Assembly: GCA_004563195.1 (NCBI GenBank)
Contig: SFTJ01000021.1
Location: 8,663-72,662, forward strand
Length of the DNA stretch: 64,000 nt
Origin: a bacterium
Lineage (GTDB): Bacteria; Bacteroidota; Bacteroidia; Bacteroidales; Muribaculaceae
Direction: 5' to 3'
Positions within the stretch are counted from its first letter, which is position 1, and each line of letters opens with the position of its first letter. Position numbers and translations under genes: made by a program. The notes under the pieces were generated by a model. The model was not told the DNA's origin. It saw only the letters and a list, made by a program, of their open reading frames with translations, and made no database searches. Below, piece by piece: positions 53,321 to 62,468 of this stretch.

Positions 53321-54247
53321 TTAATCTTTTACTATTATTCGGCGCGACTTGAAGTCCTTTATCACATTGTTGAGTATGCCGTTTACGAAGCTGCCGCTCT
53401 TGGGTGTGCTGTAATACTTGGCTATTTCGATATACTCATTGAGTGTTACCGATGTGGGAATGCTGATAAACTCTTTCACCTCGGTTATTGCCACTCCCAT
53501 TATCACGCGGTCCATAAATGCTATTCGCTCGGCATCCCATTTGCCTGAAATCATCGCATTGATAATCTCATCGTTGGCTGCTCGCATTTCCACTGCCTTT
53601 GTGAACAATGTTTTGCCAAATTCGCTGTCCTCGTTGTCTTTATACATCGGCAGAATCGGGTCTTCCACCTTGTCTTCAAATCGCTTGATGGTCTTAACGG
53701 TAAAGGTGCCCATTGTCTCAAGGTCGTCGTTCCAATACACCGATTTGTTCTCAAGTATGTCGGCCAAACCTTCGTCGGGAAGTATCACATGGCGCATCAA
53801 GTCCTTCCAGAATTGGCAGTCGCGAGCGTAATCGGTGCTCTCGGCGCTCATATATTTCTCATATTCCTTGCTGTGGATAACGCGCTCGAGCATCACCTTC
53901 AAGAATATATCATCGTTACGCCACGAAAGCTTGTTTTCTTCGATATAGTCACTAAATGCTTCGGTAGTTCGCAATGTGGCTATAAATTCGTTGTCGACGA
54001 AACGAGTATTGGGGTGCAAGTCTTCGTAGCTCGGCAAATACTTGTTTCTCGCATCATCGAGGCGGCGCGCCTGAAGGTCGGTCAAATCCACCATCAATTG
54101 CATCAGATAGAAATACAATTCATGGGCTTTGTCAAAACTCTTGTCGAGTTCCTTCAGCGCATCCTTCAACGAGGTTTCTTCCTTGGTGAGCAAGTAGGAA
54201 TAAACCATCTGCACCACCTTTATTCTAATCAATGTTCTATTTATCAT
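53321..54247 (-). CDS. nusB: transcription antitermination factor NusB
   Basis: 308 residues from ATG 54247 (the TTG at 54253 is less likely). Bacteroidetes NusB is about twice the size of E. coli NusB. The NusB fold is at the C-terminal half, ending in FMDRVIMGVAITEVKEFISIPTSVTLNEYIEIAKYYSTPKSGSFVNGILNNVI; the N-terminal start RTLIRIKVVQMVYSYL is the usual first helix. Binds boxA RNA with NusE during rRNA transcription. TAAATTTG at 54264-54271 (minus) may be its -7 element, making nusB the first gene of nusB-yajC-ybbR-coaE. Confidence 0.93.
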   Translation of the reverse strand: MINRTLIRIKVVQMVYSYLLTKEETSLKDALKELDKSFDKAHELYFYLMQLMVDLTDLQARRLDDARNKYLPSYEDLHPNTRFVDNEFIATLRTTEAFSDYIEENKLSWRNDDIFLKVMLERVIHSKEYEKYMSAESTDYARDCQFWKDLMRHVILPDEGLADILENKSVYWNDDLETMGTFTVKTIKRFEDKVEDPILPMYKDNEDSEFGKTLFTKAVEMRAANDEIINAMISGKWDAERIAFMDRVIMGVAITEVKEFISIPTSVTLNEYIEIAKYYSTPKSGSFVNGILNNVIKDFKSRRIIVKD

Positions 54248-54311
54248 ATTCAAAAATTTTCTGCAAATTTACACAAAATCTGCTCACTTATAAAATATCT
54301 GCAGTATTTCT

Positions 54312-55070
54312 TTAATTGGTTTCTTGGTTGTCGTTCAAGCGCTGACGCACCACTTCATACATCATAATGCCTCCTGCCACCGACACATTGAGCGAATTGA
54401 TGTGACCGAACTCGGGTATCGACACAAATTCATCACAGAGTTTCAAAAGGTCGTTCGAAATACCCTTATCCTCTGCTCCGAGTATCAGTGCTACCGGTCC
54501 GGTGTAATCTACCTTAGTATAGTTAACGGCACTCTTTTCCGATGCCCCAACCACTTTATATCCGCTTTCCTTTAGGAATTTCACCGCAGTCACCAAACTG
54601 CGTTCGCGACACACCGGAATGTAGTTGAGAGCACCTGCCGAGGTCTTAACCGCATCGGCATTAGCTGTAACACTATTCTTCTCAGGAATAATTATGGTGT
54701 TTACACCGGCGCAATCGCAGGTTCGGGCTATTGCTCCAAAATTGCGCACATCGGTCACTCCGTCGAGTATCACCACAAAGGGATTGTAGCCCTCTTCGTA
54801 AAGCATCGGTGCCACATTCTCTATCTTATGATACGTCACCGCCGAAAGGAATGCAAGCACTCCTTGATGATTTTTGCGTGTTATGCGATTTATTTTCTCT
54901 ATTGGCACGCGCTGTACGGGCACTTGATAGGCTTTTACCACTTCGAACAGTTCGCCTATCAGTTCTCCGTTGATATCTTTCTTGATAAGCAACTTGTCGA
55001 TTTCTTTACCCGACTGAATTGCTTCTATCACGGCTCTTATGCCAAATATGTATTGGTCTTTTTCTATCAT
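54312..55070 (-). CDS. rlmB: 23S rRNA 2'-O-methyltransferase RlmB-like
   Basis: SpoU-family enzyme of 252 residues; RlmB methylates G2251 of 23S rRNA. N-terminal L30e-like domain (YIFGIRAVIEAIQSGKEIDKLLI ... VPIEKINRITRKNHQGVLAFLS) is typical of RlmB. SPOUT motifs follow: FVVILDGVTDVRNFGAIARTCDCAGVN, GAEDKGIS and IPEFGHINSLNVSVAGGIMMYE. Start overlaps the recN stop by 4 bases. Confidence 0.92.
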   Translation of the reverse strand: MIEKDQYIFGIRAVIEAIQSGKEIDKLLIKKDINGELIGELFEVVKAYQVPVQRVPIEKINRITRKNHQGVLAFLSAVTYHKIENVAPMLYEEGYNPFVVILDGVTDVRNFGAIARTCDCAGVNTIIIPEKNSVTANADAVKTSAGALNYIPVCRERSLVTAVKFLKESGYKVVGASEKSAVNYTKVDYTGPVALILGAEDKGISNDLLKLCDEFVSIPEFGHINSLNVSVAGGIMMYEVVRQRLNDNQETN

Positions 55071-56734
55071 CCGGTTATCTTATGTTTTAATAAAGTTTTT
55101 GCATTTTCGATTGCCGATTGCGAAATGCTGCTACCACTCAGCATTGCTGCCAATTCGTGTATGCGGGCTTCGCTGTCGAGCACTTTTATCGATGTCACGG
55201 TAGAATCATCTACATCGGTCTTATACACTTTATAGTGATTGTCGCCTTGAGCTGCCACTTGTGGCAAGTGTGTGATGGCTAACACTTGTATGTGCTCCGA
55301 AAGTTCTGCCATCATACTTCCTATCTTCTCTGCCACTTCGCCCGACACGCCTGTGTCTACTTCATCGAATATTATTGTGGGCAGATTCATGCTCTTTGCC
55401 ACAATGGTCTTGATTGAAAGCATCAGTCGCGACAATTCACCTCCCGATGCGGTCATCTCTACGGGCATTAGCTCTTGATTCTTGTTGAATGCCACCATAT
55501 AGCGCACGGCATCGGCTCCGTTGCGCGCCAAGTCCTGATGTTCAAACAATACTTTAAATTCTATATTGTTCAGTCCTAATGGTAAGGCAGTTAACTTCAA
55601 CTGCTTTGCAAACTCTGCAGCCACTTTCTTTCGCGATTCGCTAAGCAAATCGGCACTCGATTTTGCAGCTGCAAGGGCTTTGGCCTCTTCTATCTCGAGG
55701 CGCTTGATATTATCTTCTGAATTATCTATTTCGCTCAATCTTTGCTCATATTCTGCCTGAAGTTGCATCAGGTCGTCGGAACATTTCACACTGTGCTTTG
55801 TTTCCAACGAATAGATGGCATTCAGTCGGTCGTTAACTCGTTCAAGCTCATCGGGATTGAATTCAAGGTCTTCCTGGAGTGCTGCAACAGCCATTGCTAC
55901 ATCCTTCAGCTCTATTACAGCCGAATCGAGGCGCGTGGCAAGTTCTTCGGCTTCTGCCATATTTTGTGCTGCCGCCGAAACACTTTTTGCCGATGTTTTC
56001 AGATTATCTAAAATGCTGTTATCTTCGCCATCGAGTAACATCTGTGCTTGCCACAGGTTTTCTTTTATCTCGGTGACATTGGTGAGTTTTTTTTGCAATG
56101 CCTCGAGCACTTCATCTTCTCCTTTTTCAAGCTTTAACTCTTGTAGCTGAGTGAGCTGAAAACGCAGGTAATCCTCTTCTTCTTTATTGCGGCTAAAATC
56201 TTTTTTCGCGCGATCTAATTCAGCACTTATTTCTTTGTAATGTTTATATTTAAGTGCATAATCTTCGAGCAATGCTTTATTACCGGCGAGGCTATCCAAA
56301 ATACCCAATTGATAAGCCGGTTTCGACACAAGCATATTGCTGTGCTGCGAGTGTATATCGATAAGATTGTTGGTCAACTCGCGCATAAGTGCCAACGACA
56401 CGGGGGTGTCATTCACAAATGCTCGCGACCTGCCGCTGTCGGAAAATTCTTTTCGCAATATGCACTCCTCGGCAAAATATTCCAAATCGTTTGACTCGAA
56501 AAAGTGTTGCAAATCAAATTTGCTGATATCGAAAGTGGCTTCAACAACCGATTTTTTCGATTTATCTCTTACCGATTTCGAGTCGGCTCGCTCACCGAGA
56601 ATCAACGACAACGCGCCCATAATTATAGATTTACCTGCTCCGGTTTCTCCGGTTATTATTGTAAGTCCTTTCTTAAAATCCACCTCCAAACGGTCGATTA
56701 GCGCATAGTTTGATATGGTTAACTTTGTGAGCAT
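55067..56734 (-). CDS. recN: DNA repair protein RecN
   Basis: SMC-like ATPase in double-strand break repair, 555 residues. Walker A GETGAGKSIIMGAL (~29-42) in the N-terminal head, a long coiled coil (~150-360), signature TASGGELSRLMLSIK and Walker B TIIFDEVDTGVSG in the C-terminal head, then the ITHLPQVAA loop. Follows the DUF4835 gene with 2 bases between and overlaps rlmB. Confidence 0.97.
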   Translation of the reverse strand: MLTKLTISNYALIDRLEVDFKKGLTIITGETGAGKSIIMGALSLILGERADSKSVRDKSKKSVVEATFDISKFDLQHFFESNDLEYFAEECILRKEFSDSGRSRAFVNDTPVSLALMRELTNNLIDIHSQHSNMLVSKPAYQLGILDSLAGNKALLEDYALKYKHYKEISAELDRAKKDFSRNKEEEDYLRFQLTQLQELKLEKGEDEVLEALQKKLTNVTEIKENLWQAQMLLDGEDNSILDNLKTSAKSVSAAAQNMAEAEELATRLDSAVIELKDVAMAVAALQEDLEFNPDELERVNDRLNAIYSLETKHSVKCSDDLMQLQAEYEQRLSEIDNSEDNIKRLEIEEAKALAAAKSSADLLSESRKKVAAEFAKQLKLTALPLGLNNIEFKVLFEHQDLARNGADAVRYMVAFNKNQELMPVEMTASGGELSRLMLSIKTIVAKSMNLPTIIFDEVDTGVSGEVAEKIGSMMAELSEHIQVLAITHLPQVAAQGDNHYKVYKTDVDDSTVTSIKVLDSEARIHELAAMLSGSSISQSAIENAKTLLKHKITG

Positions 56735-56736
56735 GA

Positions 56737-57654
56737 TTATTCTTTCTCGTTTTCTTCTTTTATTTTCTTCAGACGCGTTCCCTCGGCAGGATACATGTCC
56801 TTGAGAATATCGTGTACATTATCTTTCTCTGTGCGACTTGCTTTGGAATAGACATTTACCAATTCGTCCATTTTTGCGTCCTTAAACATAGTCAGACACA
56901 CCGACATAGGCGCCAAATCGTACACTTTTTTAAGCGTATTAAGCGTTTGGGTAATAGCCATTCTGCCCTTATCGGGACTCAGCACCATCTCGTCGAGCCC
57001 TTTGCGATGATAGTCGTAGAGCACTTCGCGTATGCCCGATGTGGTCTTATCGGTGAATGCACTCAGCACTGCGCTGCGATTCTTGGTGTCTTCGAATGCC
57101 TTCCACCCCGATTCGCCTTCGCTCTGCGCCATGCGCACCACTGTGGCTGCCTTTTCATAATAAGGGTCGCCGCCATTGGGCGAAAAGGTGTCGAAATCGA
57201 TTGCTATTATCAGATAGGCGTAGAAGTTGAGCACCGCAGTAAGGTTACTCTCCCAATTTATCTCAGAGAACACCAGCGGCTCATTGTTTTCGTAGGTAAA
57301 TTCCACTTTCGTGTCCTTGAAATTGATGAGTGTGGTGGTGTAGGTGCTGTTATACACCGGGCGGGTGGACTGTATCTGCAGGTCGGCTGTGATATTGGGC
57401 TCTTCATATTTGTTAATAGTGAAATATAGCCGGCAATCTATTTTTTCGTTTTTGCCAAACTGGGCATCGGTCCAACGCTGGGTGTTCATATAGTCGGATA
57501 TCGCGCTCTGGAGGGTGCTAAACACTTCTTTATTGGCATTTTGCACTTTGTCGGTATTGATTTCCACAGCGCAATTCAGTTCTTGCCCTACTCCTGTGAG
57601 TGGGCTAAACATGCTGCAAAGAGCCATAGTTGTCATTACCACAAATTTCTTCAT
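56737..57654 (-). CDS. DUF4835 family secreted protein
   Basis: 305 residues with a signal peptide (MKKFVVMTTMALCSMFSPLTGVGQ) and the family opening ELNCAVEINTDKVQNANKEVFSTLQSAISDYMNTQRWTD. Conserved through: INWESNLTAVLNFYAYLIIAIDFDTFSPNGGDPYYEKA. The family is conserved in Bacteroidetes next to recN. I recall it being tied to type IX secretion (PorD), which the presence of a T9SS substrate nearby would fit; this is not provable here. It is periplasmic or outer-membrane associated. Confidence 0.88.
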   Translation of the reverse strand: MKKFVVMTTMALCSMFSPLTGVGQELNCAVEINTDKVQNANKEVFSTLQSAISDYMNTQRWTDAQFGKNEKIDCRLYFTINKYEEPNITADLQIQSTRPVYNSTYTTTLINFKDTKVEFTYENNEPLVFSEINWESNLTAVLNFYAYLIIAIDFDTFSPNGGDPYYEKAATVVRMAQSEGESGWKAFEDTKNRSAVLSAFTDKTTSGIREVLYDYHRKGLDEMVLSPDKGRMAITQTLNTLKKVYDLAPMSVCLTMFKDAKMDELVNVYSKASRTEKDNVHDILKDMYPAEGTRLKKIKEENEKE

Positions 57655-57683
57655 CGCGCTTATCTTTCTCGATTTCTTAATAT

Positions 57684-58451
57684 TTAAAGACCTTTTGACT
57701 GCAGGCGCAAATTTGTAAGCACATTCTTGGTGTCTTGCGGGAAATCGCCTTGCATCATCCAGCCATAATAGCCTATATCTTGCTTCAACACCTCAAGAAC
57801 CGGCTTGCCCTTGTATTTGCCAAAGTTGAACACCGGTTCATGCTTCTCATTATATATAAAGCGACCGGCAAGGTCCACATTATTGTTCTGCGAAGAGAAC
57901 TCCGAAAGAAATTCCATATCGTTCTGCAGATTGTCGTATTTGTCGAGTTGTGCTTTCAGCACTTCGTAAGTGGCACGTGTGTCGGCATTGGCTGAGTGTG
58001 CTGCCTCAAGATCCTTGTTGCAGTAAAATTTGTATGCGGCAACAAGGGTGCGCTGCTCCATCTTGTGAAAGATGGTCTGGACATCGATAAATCGACATTT
58101 GGTGTAGTCGTAGTTCACTCCGGCATTGAGAAATTCCTCTATCAATAAAGGTACATCGAAGCGATTGCTATTAAATCCGGCAATATCGCTTCCCTTAAAG
58201 ATTTCGGCTATTTCTTTGGCCCTATCCTTGAATGTGGGGCAATTAGCCACATCGGCATCGGTGATGTGATGCACCGCCGAGGCTTGCTCGGGGATGTGCA
58301 TACCGGGATTGAAGCGGATAGTATCTTCCTGCTCCACCCCGTTGGGCCACACCTTTATATAGCTTAACTCCACTATCTTGTCGTGCAACGGATTGACTCC
58401 GGTTGTTTCAAGGTCGAAAAACACGACCGGTTTCTTTAGATTCAATTCCAT
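57684..58451 (-). CDS. DnaQ-like 3'-5' exonuclease
   Basis: 255 residues. DEDDh exonuclease: FFDLETTGVNPLHDKIVELS (motif I, Asp-Glu), NSNRFDVPLLIEEF (motif II), and HSANADTRATYEVL (motif III, His-Asp). The C-terminal ~70 residues (NEKHEPVFNFGKYKGKPVLEVL onward) are the DUF3820-like nick present in many Bacteroidetes homologues. Follows dnaN by 10 bases; probably a proofreading or repair nuclease, not shown to be the replicative epsilon subunit. Confidence 0.9.
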   Translation of the reverse strand: MELNLKKPVVFFDLETTGVNPLHDKIVELSYIKVWPNGVEQEDTIRFNPGMHIPEQASAVHHITDADVANCPTFKDRAKEIAEIFKGSDIAGFNSNRFDVPLLIEEFLNAGVNYDYTKCRFIDVQTIFHKMEQRTLVAAYKFYCNKDLEAAHSANADTRATYEVLKAQLDKYDNLQNDMEFLSEFSSQNNNVDLAGRFIYNEKHEPVFNFGKYKGKPVLEVLKQDIGYYGWMMQGDFPQDTKNVLTNLRLQSKGL

Positions 58452-58461
58452 AGCACAGACA

Positions 58462-59577
58462 TTAAATCATCATCGGCATCAAAAGCACGAGCAAATCTTC
58501 GCCTTCTTCTTGCTTCTCGGGTTCGAAAATGCCCGCACGCGAAGCATCAGAAAGTTTCAGTATCACTGTGTCGTGATTGATGTTGTCGAGAACTTCTATT
58601 ATACGTGTCTTATTGAAACCCATAATGATGTTGTCGCCGTTATAGTCGCATGGAATGGTTTCTTCGGCCAATGTAGAATAGTCGAAATCCTCGGCCTTGA
58701 GGAATATTTCATTGGCGCGGAATTCAAACTTTATAAGACCGCCTTGGCTTGCAAACACCGAAACGCGGCGAATGGCTGCAAGCAATGTTTCGCGGTCGAT
58801 CGACAATTGGTTGGGGTTATCTTCGGGAATTACCGAGTTGTAGCGCGGATAGCGTCCTGCCACGAAACGGCAGTTGAGCGTAAACTCTTCGGTAGTGAAG
58901 GTAGCACACTTGGAGTCGATGGTAATAGCCACATTGCCTTCTTCCTTAGCAAATATGTTGGCAAGAATCGAAGCCGGCTTGGTAGGCAAAATAAACGATG
59001 CTTCGAGGTCGGTTTGTGCACGGAAGTTCTTATATCTAACCAATTTGTGTGTGTCCGATGCCACAAACACTATATGGTCGGGCTTGATATCCCACAAAAT
59101 ACCCATCATCACTGCACGCAAATCTTCAGAACCTACGGCAAAGATGGTCTGATTGATGCCTTTCACTATTTCCTTTGCCGGAATTGCAAATGTGCGAGAG
59201 TCGCTGTCGTTGAGCGCCTTTTGTGGAAATTCTCTACCATCAATACCTATAAAGTTGAACTTACCATTCATGTAGTAGATGTTAATTTCCAGAGTATCAT
59301 CATTGATCTCGAATTTCAGTCCCTGCTCGGGAAGCGCTTTCAACAATTCGTTCAAACGCTTCACATTGACCGCAAACTTACCCGAACCTTCGGCATCGTT
59401 CACCATCAAACGGGTCTTTAGGGTATTGTCGGAGTCGCTACCGGTTATTACGAGTTCGTCTCCGGATAGTTCAAACAGAAAATTATCGAGAATAGAGATG
59501 CTATTCTTTGAGTTAACAACCTTACTTACAGCCGATAGGTGGCTCTCAAGGTTCTTGCTGGAAATATTAAATTTCAT
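58462..59577 (-). CDS. dnaN: DNA polymerase III beta subunit (sliding clamp)
   Basis: Ring-shaped clamp that holds polymerase III on DNA; 371 residues in three equal domains. Opening MKFNISSKNLESHLSAVSKVV and C-terminal LLVLLMPMMI (the family ML-P-MR/MI end) are typical. Leads a long minus-strand run: exonuclease, DUF4835, recN and rlmB. A long open frame on the opposite strand inside it is a shadow. Confidence 0.97.
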   Translation of the reverse strand: MKFNISSKNLESHLSAVSKVVNSKNSISILDNFLFELSGDELVITGSDSDNTLKTRLMVNDAEGSGKFAVNVKRLNELLKALPEQGLKFEINDDTLEINIYYMNGKFNFIGIDGREFPQKALNDSDSRTFAIPAKEIVKGINQTIFAVGSEDLRAVMMGILWDIKPDHIVFVASDTHKLVRYKNFRAQTDLEASFILPTKPASILANIFAKEEGNVAITIDSKCATFTTEEFTLNCRFVAGRYPRYNSVIPEDNPNQLSIDRETLLAAIRRVSVFASQGGLIKFEFRANEIFLKAEDFDYSTLAEETIPCDYNGDNIIMGFNKTRIIEVLDNINHDTVILKLSDASRAGIFEPEKQEEGEDLLVLLMPMMI

Positions 59578-59892
59578 ATCGTTAGTTTGTTTAAATTTTT
59601 TCGTTTTTCAGTAGGCGCAGCATGCGCAAATTTTACCAAATACAAATTTAATGGTTTTTCTCCAAATATCAGTTAACATAGTCAATATTTTTAAAAAAGT
59701 GCGTACGAAAGCGCCCATCGACAGCATATTTCGAAAGGTTATTGTAGCAGCAGCTCTCACACTGCAGTGCGCAACCTGCACATTTTTCGCATCTTTGACA
59801 AAGCAAGAGCTATAACTTGCATAAATTTTATGATTTTTTTTGTAACTTTGCGCAATTAAACGAAATCGACAATTCTGAACACGAAATTTATT
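59578..59892. other. 315-base divergent region between dnaN and glnS
   Basis: Holds the glnS promoter at its right end and a minus-strand -7-like TAAATTTG (59643-59650) that may serve dnaN. A small GCGCA/TGCGC stem lies near 59617-59629. I see no gene in it. Confidence 0.45.
59843..59850 (+). promoter_or_regulatory. -7 element of glnS
   Basis: TAACTTTG, 42 bases ahead of the ATG. TTG at 59817-59819 is 23 bases upstream, a little far for -33. Confidence 0.55.
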
Positions 59893-61599
59893 ATGGCAGA
59901 AGAAATTTTAGAAATCAACGAAGGCGAAGAAAAGAAATCGCTCAACTTTGTTCAGCAACTTGTTGCCGATGACCTCAAGGCAGGCAAAAACGGAGGACGA
60001 CTCAACACTCGCTTCCCGCCCGAACCTAACGGTTATCTTCACATCGGTCATGCCAAGGCCATCTGTATGGACTTCGGCGTCGCCGAAATGTTTGGCGGCA
60101 CTTGCAACCTTCGCTTCGACGACACCAATCCTATTAAGGAAGACGTGGAGTATGTAGAATCGATTAAAGAAGACATCAAGTGGCTCGGATACGATTGGGG
60201 CGACCGCCTTTATTATGCTTCCGACTACTTCCCAAAACTATACGACCTCGCCGTGCGAATGATTAAAGAAGGCAAGGCTTATGTCGACGACCAAACTTCT
60301 GAAGAGATAGCTGCTCAAAAAGGCACACCCACCACCCCGGGTACCGAAAGCCCATATCGCAACCGCACTCCCGAAGAAAACCTCGACTTGTTCGAACGCA
60401 TGAATGCCGGCGAATTTGAAGAAGGTGCTCGCGTGCTTCGCGCTAAAATCGACATGACATCGTCGAATATGCACTTCCGCGATCCTATTATGTATCGCAT
60501 CATCAAGCACCCGCACCATCGTACAGGCGATAAGTGGAAAGTATATCCGATGTACGACTTCGCACACGGTCAGAGTGACTATTTCGAAGGCGTAACTCAC
60601 TCTATATGTACTCTCGAATTTGTGCCCCACCGCCCTCTTTACGAATATTTCGTTAAGGAATTGGCCGATGAGTCGTACTGCCCTCGCCAGATTGAATTCA
60701 ACCGTCTTAACCTCACTTACACCCTTATGAGCAAGCGTAAATTGCTGCAATTGGTGAAGGAAGGTCTTGTGGCAGGTTGGGACGACCCTCGTATGCCCAC
60801 CATTTGCGGTTTGCGCCGTCGTGGCTACACTCCTGAGTCAATAAAGAACTTTATCGACGCCATCGGTTACACCAAATACGAAGCACTCAACGACATATCA
60901 CTGCTCGAGCATGCCGTTCGCGATGACTTGAATAAGCGAGCCAACCGCGTTTCGGCAGTCATCGACCCTGTGAAGGTGATTATCACCAACTTCCCCGAGG
61001 ACAAGACCGAAATGGTGACTATCGAGAACAATCCCGAAGATCCTAATGGCGGAACTCACGAAATGCCATTCACACGCGAAATCTACATCGAGCGCGAGGA
61101 CTTTATGGAAAATCCTACCAAGAAGTATTTCCGCATGACTCCGGGCAAAGAAGTTCGATTGAAAGCCGGATACATAGTAATGTGCACAGGTTGCAAGAAA
61201 GATGCCGAAGGAAACATCGAAGAAATCTACTGCGAATACGACCCCGAAACCAAGAGCGGACTTCCCGGTAGCATGCGCAAGGTAAAAGGTACATTGCACT
61301 GGGTTTCAGTCAAATACTGCAAGAAAGCTACAGTTCGACTTTACGACCGCTTGTTCATGGTAGAAAACCCCTCGGCAGAAACCGAAAAGGATTTCCGAGA
61401 ACTTCTCAACCCCGATTCGTTGAAGGTTACTACCGCTCTCATAGAGCCATACCTCGCCGAGAATGCTGTTGCCGGCAATAAGTATCAGTTCCAACGAATC
61501 GGATACTTCTGTGTCGACAAGGACTCTACTCCCGATAACATTATTTTCAATAAGACCATCGGTTTGAAAGACAGTTGGGCAAAAGAAAAAGCTAAGTAA
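59893..61599 (+). CDS. glnS: glutaminyl-tRNA synthetase
   Basis: Charges tRNA-Gln directly, so the organism does not depend only on the GatCAB route. Class I synthetase of 568 residues: FPPEPNGYLHIGHAKAI (HIGH motif), RFDDTNP, and LMSKRKL (the KMSKS equivalent); GWDDPRMPT and GLRRRGYTPE are family blocks. The C-terminal beta-barrel anticodon domain starts near EMPFTREIYIEREDF. Single gene with its own promoter and terminator. Confidence 0.97.
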   Translation: MAEEILEINEGEEKKSLNFVQQLVADDLKAGKNGGRLNTRFPPEPNGYLHIGHAKAICMDFGVAEMFGGTCNLRFDDTNPIKEDVEYVESIKEDIKWLGYDWGDRLYYASDYFPKLYDLAVRMIKEGKAYVDDQTSEEIAAQKGTPTTPGTESPYRNRTPEENLDLFERMNAGEFEEGARVLRAKIDMTSSNMHFRDPIMYRIIKHPHHRTGDKWKVYPMYDFAHGQSDYFEGVTHSICTLEFVPHRPLYEYFVKELADESYCPRQIEFNRLNLTYTLMSKRKLLQLVKEGLVAGWDDPRMPTICGLRRRGYTPESIKNFIDAIGYTKYEALNDISLLEHAVRDDLNKRANRVSAVIDPVKVIITNFPEDKTEMVTIENNPEDPNGGTHEMPFTREIYIEREDFMENPTKKYFRMTPGKEVRLKAGYIVMCTGCKKDAEGNIEEIYCEYDPETKSGLPGSMRKVKGTLHWVSVKYCKKATVRLYDRLFMVENPSAETEKDFRELLNPDSLKVTTALIEPYLAENAVAGNKYQFQRIGYFCVDKDSTPDNIIFNKTIGLKDSWAKEKAK

Positions 61600-61644
61600 C
61601 ATAATTCTTCAACAACGGAAGAATCACAATAGCACAAAACAATT

Positions 61645-61680
61645 CAGGAGGTACGCAGCAATACGTTCCTCCTGTTTTTT
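61645..61680 (+). terminator. terminator of glnS
   Basis: CAGGAGGTACG (61645-61655) and CGTTCCTCCTG (61664-61674) pair with a single T-T mismatch, followed by six Ts. Confidence 0.88.
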
Positions 61681-61722
61681 ATGCTCAATCTTAAAATACT
61701 ATAATAAGCAAAAAAGCCCGTT

Positions 61723-61738
61723 TACTAACTAGTTAGTA
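61723..61738. repeat. 16-bp perfect palindrome
   Basis: TACTAACTAGTTAGTA reads the same on both strands and covers the stop codon of the small membrane gene. Possible protein-binding site. Confidence 0.4.
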
Positions 61739-62001
61739 TTATGATTTTTTAAGCTGCGAAACCATTGTTTCAATCGTTTCACACCCTCCACGCCTAATAT
61801 GGTAAGGCCGCCATACTGCAGCGTCTTCGCCATGCCGAACAACACAAACCAAAGCACACCCTTCAGCTCTGTGCTGATGGGCAATGCCATCTGCGCAAAC
61901 GATAAAATATAACAAGGAATGCAACAAAGCAACACTATCACTCCAGTCCGAAACGAAAGCCTACTAAGCCACCGCCTAAGTTTTTCGAAGAATACTTTCA
62001 T
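61729..62001 (-). CDS. small conserved-type membrane protein
   Basis: 90 residues from ATG 62001; an earlier in-frame ATG region (62085) gives a Cys/Phe-rich extension that looks untranslated. A basic amphipathic start (MKVFFEKLRRWLSRLSF), one strong membrane helix (GVIVLLCCIPCYILSFAQMALP), a second weaker one (GVLWFVLFGMAKTLQYGGLTILG), and a basic end (VKRLKQWFRSLKNHN). I recall similar ~90-residue proteins across Bacteroidales, without a known role. It converges with glnS. Confidence 0.7.
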   Translation of the reverse strand: MKVFFEKLRRWLSRLSFRTGVIVLLCCIPCYILSFAQMALPISTELKGVLWFVLFGMAKTLQYGGLTILGVEGVKRLKQWFRSLKNHNTN

Positions 62002-62468
62002 CAAATTATTACTGTTAGATAAAAAGCCCAACCGGCCACAATAAAAACACAAATTCAAAAATACGAATAATCGCGCACACATCAAATATTATGCTTGGAT
62101 ATTTTCAACCATAGCGCTTCAAATAAACACAATAAAGGCAAAAACTCTTGGCTTAAAGACAGTTTTCTATGTTCAATCCTGATTTCTCATATTCCAAGCC
62201 TCCTCCGCCGTTTTTTATTCAGGTATATCTTGCCGCTCCACAAGTTCCGCCACATGGTTGATTTGGTTTATGGTAAAAGCAAAGTAACCAAAAGGTCTTA
62301 CTCCTGCAATAGATGCCAGCCTTAATTGTTCAGCCCGGCTAAAAGAGTTTTATCGGACAGCAACAATAAAAAATCTTCCCGATTTCAAGGGGTAAAAATG
62401 TCATACGTTACGCTCGTTACACTTGTTACGCATTTCTTAATACATTCACATATACACATATATATTAT
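62002..62468. other. AT-rich stretch without a clear gene
   Basis: Low in G+C (20 of 60 bases at 62101-62160 by hand count). Contains fragments that read like degenerate coding DNA in several frames but no supportable gene, and the 9-bp direct repeats at 62407-62433. Probably a junction between core genome and acquired DNA. Confidence 0.45.
62407..62433. repeat. three 9-bp direct repeats
   Basis: GTTACGCTC, GTTACACTT and GTTACGCAT follow one another without gaps, all sharing GTTACRC. They lie 36 bases before the next gene and could bind a regulator or replication protein. Confidence 0.5.

Noticed and set aside
58378..59421. 347-codon open frame on the plus strand
   Set aside because: It lies wholly opposite dnaN and the start of the exonuclease gene, is rich in His/Cys/Arg and matches no family; it is a coding shadow.
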